DNA of 64,000 bases from Ulota crispa (taxonomy: Eukaryota > Streptophyta > Bryopsida > Orthotrichales > Orthotrichaceae). The DNA lies in NCBI GenBank assembly GCA_963920765.1, contig OY987249.1, forward strand, positions 16,526,483 to 16,590,482, given 5' to 3'. Positions 59,601-64,000 of the stretch are shown here, one piece after another. The notes under the pieces are model-generated. The model saw only the letters and a program-made list of their open reading frames with translations. It ran no database searches and was not told the DNA's origin. The position numbers and the translations under genes were made by a program. Each line of letters opens with the position of its first letter. The stretch's first letter is position 1.

Positions 59601-61210
59601 CCACACATTGTTTTTGAGCATTGTGATTTCAGTAGTGGGACGAATTCTTCTTTGGTTTATTGATGCGGGGCATGTATCATTATTTCCTGTAATTCTTCTT
59701 AGGATGATTTTTTTGACTTATAAATGGCGGGAACAAATGCTAGAGATACCTGGATAAACCATACCGGCTGCAAGGGCTTGCAAACCACGGTTTAAAGAAC
59801 TTAACCCCGAAGTGCTCAAACTGGAAATAGAAAGTCCACGTCAGAAGCATATAGTCGATTATAGTATCTATTCAAGCATATATATATTGGTCCAGAATGT
59901 AAGTATAATTCCTCTTCTATTGGTACATTTCCACCTTTGTAAATGATTTATCTCAACTCCTATAGATTTGGAAGTGGCCTCCGTGGGCACTTGGGCCGTA
60001 AAGCTTTAAGCCGCCTTTGTTTATTCAGATACTTGGATGACACAGAAGATTTGTGTGCCCGTAAGCAAGAGTGAAACATTGTCATAATGCGCCTTTTTGA
60101 AATATTTTTCCTATGTAATCTTTACGAAGGGTTTCCTTTACTCTCTGAGCACAGACTTGGTGGGGTGGCGGACATCTTCAATCAGGCGAGAACGTGAACT
60201 TTCAAAGGTTTGTACTCTTTATCGTATCTGCCTTGTCCTTCCTTGGCATGGTGCAAGCTCATGCTCTCTTATTTCAATAGCGCAATCTTAATGACTTAGT
60301 GGAAGAAGTGACATTAGAATGTTGATTGTATTAACTGTAAGGTTCAAGGGGTGACGATATGAGATTTACCCATAATTTCTCTGGTTACAGCCTCCCAGAG
60401 TCTCCATGAAAGACAAGGATGGTAACGTTTACACGCATGTTGTAAATGACACCTTCTCTCCGGCAGTGAACAGCGATGCCCCTACTTTTCAACAGGAGTC
60501 TGCTGAAGGGAAAGCCGCAGCTCAAGTTTCTCCCAGCAGCAAGAAAGCTAATGAATATCATGACAAGCTTGAAGGTTTGCCTTTGTATGATTACTTTGAT
60601 TATTGGGAGACCTGCCCATGAGCAATGGAAATGATTCTCTATATGATACAGGCGTTCTTTGAAAAGTTTTACTTTATCCTAAAGACACTATTCTTTCCTC
60701 GGAGATCAATTATTGTCTGCATCGTGCTAACATTTATGTCGAATTGCTTAACAGTGAGACTTGGTGGTGTGTTGAACAGAGGAGATTGTGCAGGGATTGC
60801 AGCAAGTGAGCTGGCGAAAAATCGACGTGAGCTTCCACTCAGCTTTGTGGCCCTTCTTGGCCCACAATTCCATGACCGTAAGTTTGTCATCATGTATTAT
60901 TTTCAGCACATTTTTGTTATTCGTAAGTAGCATAACTACTGACCGCGTTTCAGTAAAATGCAGGGGGTGAGTCTACAATAGAAAATCTCTGAATTCAAGG
61001 ATATTTCTATCGGACGCTAAACGTTACATATTATGTCTTTTATGCATAATCTTAGAAGACTATGGCTTTACCAGCGTTCTACTTGGTTTTTTTTCTTAGG
61101 TTAAAGATAAATGGATACATCATGAAGGAAAAGGAGTAATTGCTCACGTGGTTGACATCTTGAAGCAGCAAGAGCAGCATCAAAACCTACAACTATGGTC
61201 GAGCTTGTAG
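56641..61210 (+). CDS. DUF676 alpha/beta-hydrolase (putative serine esterase/lipase)
   Basis: Eleven exons in phase: 56641-56677, 57834-57981, 58167-58234, 58578-58648, 58799-59059, 59228-59391, 59541-59596, 60155-60207, 60391-60574, 60780-60877 and 61100-61210, giving 416 aa. The fold is visible as LLVLVHG (His57-Gly58, oxyanion strand), PGDW, and the nucleophile elbow AHSLGG with Ser128. ITLASPHLGV and YANVSYD-H-LVGWRTSSIRR (Asp268/His269) carry the other triad candidates. This matches plant relatives such as At4g25770 and At5g51180, and yeast ROG1. The substrate is unknown; a glycerolipid is likely from the family. The protein has no evident signal peptide. The splice at 57981 uses GTTCGT. 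Intron 7 carries a TTAA element. Residues ~290-340 are a variable linker. Confidence 0.92.
59805..59998. mobile_element. TTAA-associated element in esterase intron 7
   Basis: The left end CCCCGAAGTGCTC follows TTAA (59801-59804). The right end GGGCACTTGGGCCG is followed by TAAA instead of TTAA. It is short and non-coding. Confidence 0.5.
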
Positions 61211-63314
61211 TTCAAAACTAAAGGAGATCTTGTTGGAGCTTTAGAGCATTTGACGATGATTAATCTGGTTTCTTCCGATAGATTGCCAGGTATGATAGAT
61301 TCAACATTTGGGTGCTAATTTTCATAACTCCCTGTCATGAGACTGTTGAAATAGTTGCAAAACCACGAGGGTATAATCAAGGATTAGGGACTTTAAACCT
61401 AGGATGAGGGGTTAGTTGTGAGAAATTTATTTTCAGGGCAGTGATTGTTAAGTCATAAACCGTAGTGTCTTACAACTGCTGAAAACACATTCAATTTTGT
61501 TTGTAGATTGAGTGGTCTCGACGATTTCAGCAGCATTTGTAAATTTAATATCAGAGGTTTGAACCCCTTGAGTACAGATAAACAACAAATTTAGAGGAAC
61601 TGTGGGTCTGGGTAATTAAGCCCCGGAAAGATGCTAATGTCCTCACTTTTTTCAAACATGGACAGACTTATCAGAGCGAGCTATGGCTTGTCATTGAGCA
61701 AGTTGGAATTTCTTTTTATTTGAGACCACTTCCATCAGAATTGATGCACATTCGATAATGAAATCATCAAATAACTGGAGAAGAATGATCACTGAAGTTT
61801 GCATTCACACTTGAACTCTTTATTTTATTTTTTGCCTATGCACTATTTCTTATAAATCATGAAAGATTATGCTGTTTACTTCTGCAGTTGGTCTTTTATA
61901 ACTTAGTATCCTCTGTAACTTGATACTCTTTGCATTTGCTGACTTGATTCTATGGCTATAAGTTAACACCACTAATTTCTAATACTTAACATCCTACACG
62001 GAATTATTGAGTTCTATAATTAGTAATTTATAAGAAGATAGATATTGAATTACACTCTTTACAAAAGTGAGTTGTCTTGAGTAGATTCTTTTTTTGGAGG
62101 CACAAGTATTATGCTCCAATCTTTGGAGGACTTGATGGATTATAAAACAGATAGGTCATGTATAGTACCGGACAATAATGATACGGATTTCCGATTGTGC
62201 CAATCAATTTTTTTTTATATAACATAGAATATATTTGGCAATTTATTGGTGTGCATATTTTACATTCAAAGCTTGCGCAATCCCAATCAAGCACACCAAA
62301 TTTTAATTTCAGAAAACCAAAACTCCATTTCTGGCAAATTGTCTCATTTAACAATTATAATTTAACCTGATAATTGCTTGAGTAACATTGATGATGAATT
62401 CTTGAAGTTTGCTTATATAGATATGTAGGAAACACTCATGCACACATATTTCCTTATAATAAGCATCTCTTAAAAGCTTCAATATTTGCTCCATAGAGGT
62501 CTCAATATTAGGGTTCCCATGCCCATATTTTTGTAAAATATATACCTCTATCATGTAATTAAACTTTGCTATTTAACTTGTACACTATGACTAAGTTTGT
62601 ACCTTTAAACATAATGGTACAATCACCTTACCAAAATCTAATTACAATGAAGAGATATTTATTTTACAAAGTTTGGTCTTTCCATACTTCACATGGAACT
62701 CTTTAAAGGTCATATTTTGTTACTTGATGGAGTTTGTTTGAAAATAGAATATGTGTGTACAGAGGTTTCGTACATATTTATGCCATTGAATCTCAAAACT
62801 TATCGTCAATATTTTTTGGATCTGCACAAATGTGAAAATCAGATGAAACTATTTTTCAAGGATTTGGAGTTTTGTTTTTTTGAAACTGAATTTTGGTATG
62901 CTTGCTTGATATTGCGTGAGGATCAAATCTCTTTATACTATTGGTCATTTTTGTATATGTTTATGTTATGTAGCATTTAGGTATACATACAAAGCTTGTA
63001 GTACTGATTGTATCAAGACTCAAGTTTATTTGGTTTAAGGGCCACTTCACACTATGGTTGGCCAAGTTGAGAGACCGTCAAATTGAGTGGCCAATTTTTT
63101 TTTGAGGAGCCAAGGCTTGAAAAGAGGTAATAAAAATTTGTTTTAAAAATCTTTGTCCCCCTTAGTGTGAAGCCTCTAAAGGCCAAGTCTAAAGACCAAA
63201 TTCTTGGCAATGAAATAAAGTTCTATGGCTTTAAGAGAAGAAGAAGAAGAAATAGGAGAACAAGAAATAGAAGAACAAGAAAATTCAAGAAGTGAAGAAA
63301 CAAGAAAAAAACAA
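61211..63314. other. Esterase 3' flank and AT-rich intergenic DNA
   Basis: The first few hundred bases are probably 3' UTR. No further gene is recognised. Confidence 0.45.
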
Positions 63315-63719
63315 GGGGAAATTACAAATAGGGGCACAAAAATGAAAAATATTACAAATAGGGGCACAATTTCAAAATAATTTGTAAATTTTTGTAATTT
63401 TTTTGGGTTCTGACATTGGTTGATTTAGACATATCACATTAATGTTAGCTAACTTCCAAAAAAATTAGAGGTCTTTCCAAAAATTGCCATCCCCTTTACT
63501 AAAACTTCTTTATTTAGGCTTGATTTGGAGAGGCCTTTAAGTTTTTTGGAAGCTAGCTAACATTTAATGTGATATGTCTAAATCAACCAATGTCAAAACC
63601 AAAAAAAGTACAAAAATTTACTAATTATTTTGAAATTGCACCCTTATTTGTAATTATTTTGAAACTGTGCCCCTATTTATAATATTTTTCATTTTTGTGC
63701 CCCTATTTGTAATTTCCCC
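63315..63719. mobile_element. Mutator-like MITE with exact 9-bp duplication
   Basis: Ends GGGGAAATTACAAATAGGGG and inverse, with AAAAAACAA on both sides (63306-63314, 63720-63728). The arms are ~150 bp and contain a repeated 'aaataggggcac' phrase. The centre carries a second inverted pair (GATTTAGACATATCACATTA and inverse). Confidence 0.9.
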
Positions 63720-64000
63720 AAAAAACAACAATAGAAAATGCAAAACATATTAATTGAAGCAACCCAAATTCATCTTTTACTAGCAGTGATTTTTTACAAA
63801 AGTCACTTGGCTGAAAATGCAAACATTCAATTTGAGCATTATATCTCGAATGAAGAGTAGCGGACACTAGTCTAAAGCTCATTGATCAAACGATCAAATT
63901 GGGAGTCTACCCTTTCTAGCCACTAATTTGTTCTTTCAAAAAAAATCATCAAACATGTGTTAATTTCTGTCATTTTCTCAATTATATCAATAATTATATT

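Noticed and set aside
1..64000. CRISPR arrays, bacterial operons, tRNA and rRNA genes
   Set aside because: None were seen. The spliced genes and TE types are eukaryotic, and no cloverleaf or rRNA-like segment was recognised.
1..64000. Full-length LTR retrotransposons
   Set aside because: No long direct repeats with TG..CA ends and no reverse transcriptase or integrase frames were recognised, although fragments could be missed by eye.

Overview
The window is nuclear DNA of a land plant. Five spliced genes have introns with GT-AG borders, and their products are plant-type: a Raf-like C7 (CBC/HT1-type) kinase, a SPA-type COP1 partner, an AYR1-like short-chain dehydrogenase, an ML-domain lipid-recognition protein and a DUF676 esterase. 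Plant telobox / TTTAGGG-type motifs also occur. The lineage cannot be fixed from sequence alone. A single compact SPA and long AT-rich introns would fit a seed-free plant, but this is inference.

Layout: 1-3.7 kb is AT-rich repeat DNA. The kinase gene is at 4.92-6.90 kb (+). From 7.5 to 29.5 kb there is no recognisable host gene. This stretch is a dense, often nested set of small non-autonomous DNA transposons. The SPA gene is at 30.53-36.26 kb (+) behind a GC-rich leader. Repeats occupy 36.5-40.3 kb. The SDR gene (40.35-43.24 kb, -) and the ML-domain gene (44.09-48.09 kb, +) are divergent and share an 854-bp upstream region. Repeats follow, then a probable unidentified minus-strand gene (about 51.9-53.2 kb) and more transposons. 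The esterase gene is at 56.64-61.21 kb (+). The right end is AT-rich and holds one clean Mutator-like element.

Functionally, the kinase family acts in CO2/blue-light signalling and SPA acts with COP1 in light-dependent ubiquitination. The SDR, ML and DUF676 proteins all concern lipids. Nothing suggests a functional cluster.

The most notable content is the transposon fauna, read from terminal inverted repeats (TIRs) and target-site duplications (TSDs): (a) a large family with CCC-type ends flanked by TTAA, the signature of piggyBac, with one insertion confirmed against empty copies of its target; (b) a TA-flanked family ending in AGGTA with strongly palindromic bodies; (c) Stowaway-like elements; (d) foldback elements with 9-bp duplications (Mutator-like); (e) CACTA miniatures with 3-bp duplications; (f) TAA-flanked PIF/Harbinger-like elements. 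In addition, intron 2 of the ML gene carries an antisense ORF resembling the C-terminal part of a D5-like helicase-primase of large DNA viruses, possibly a viral relic.
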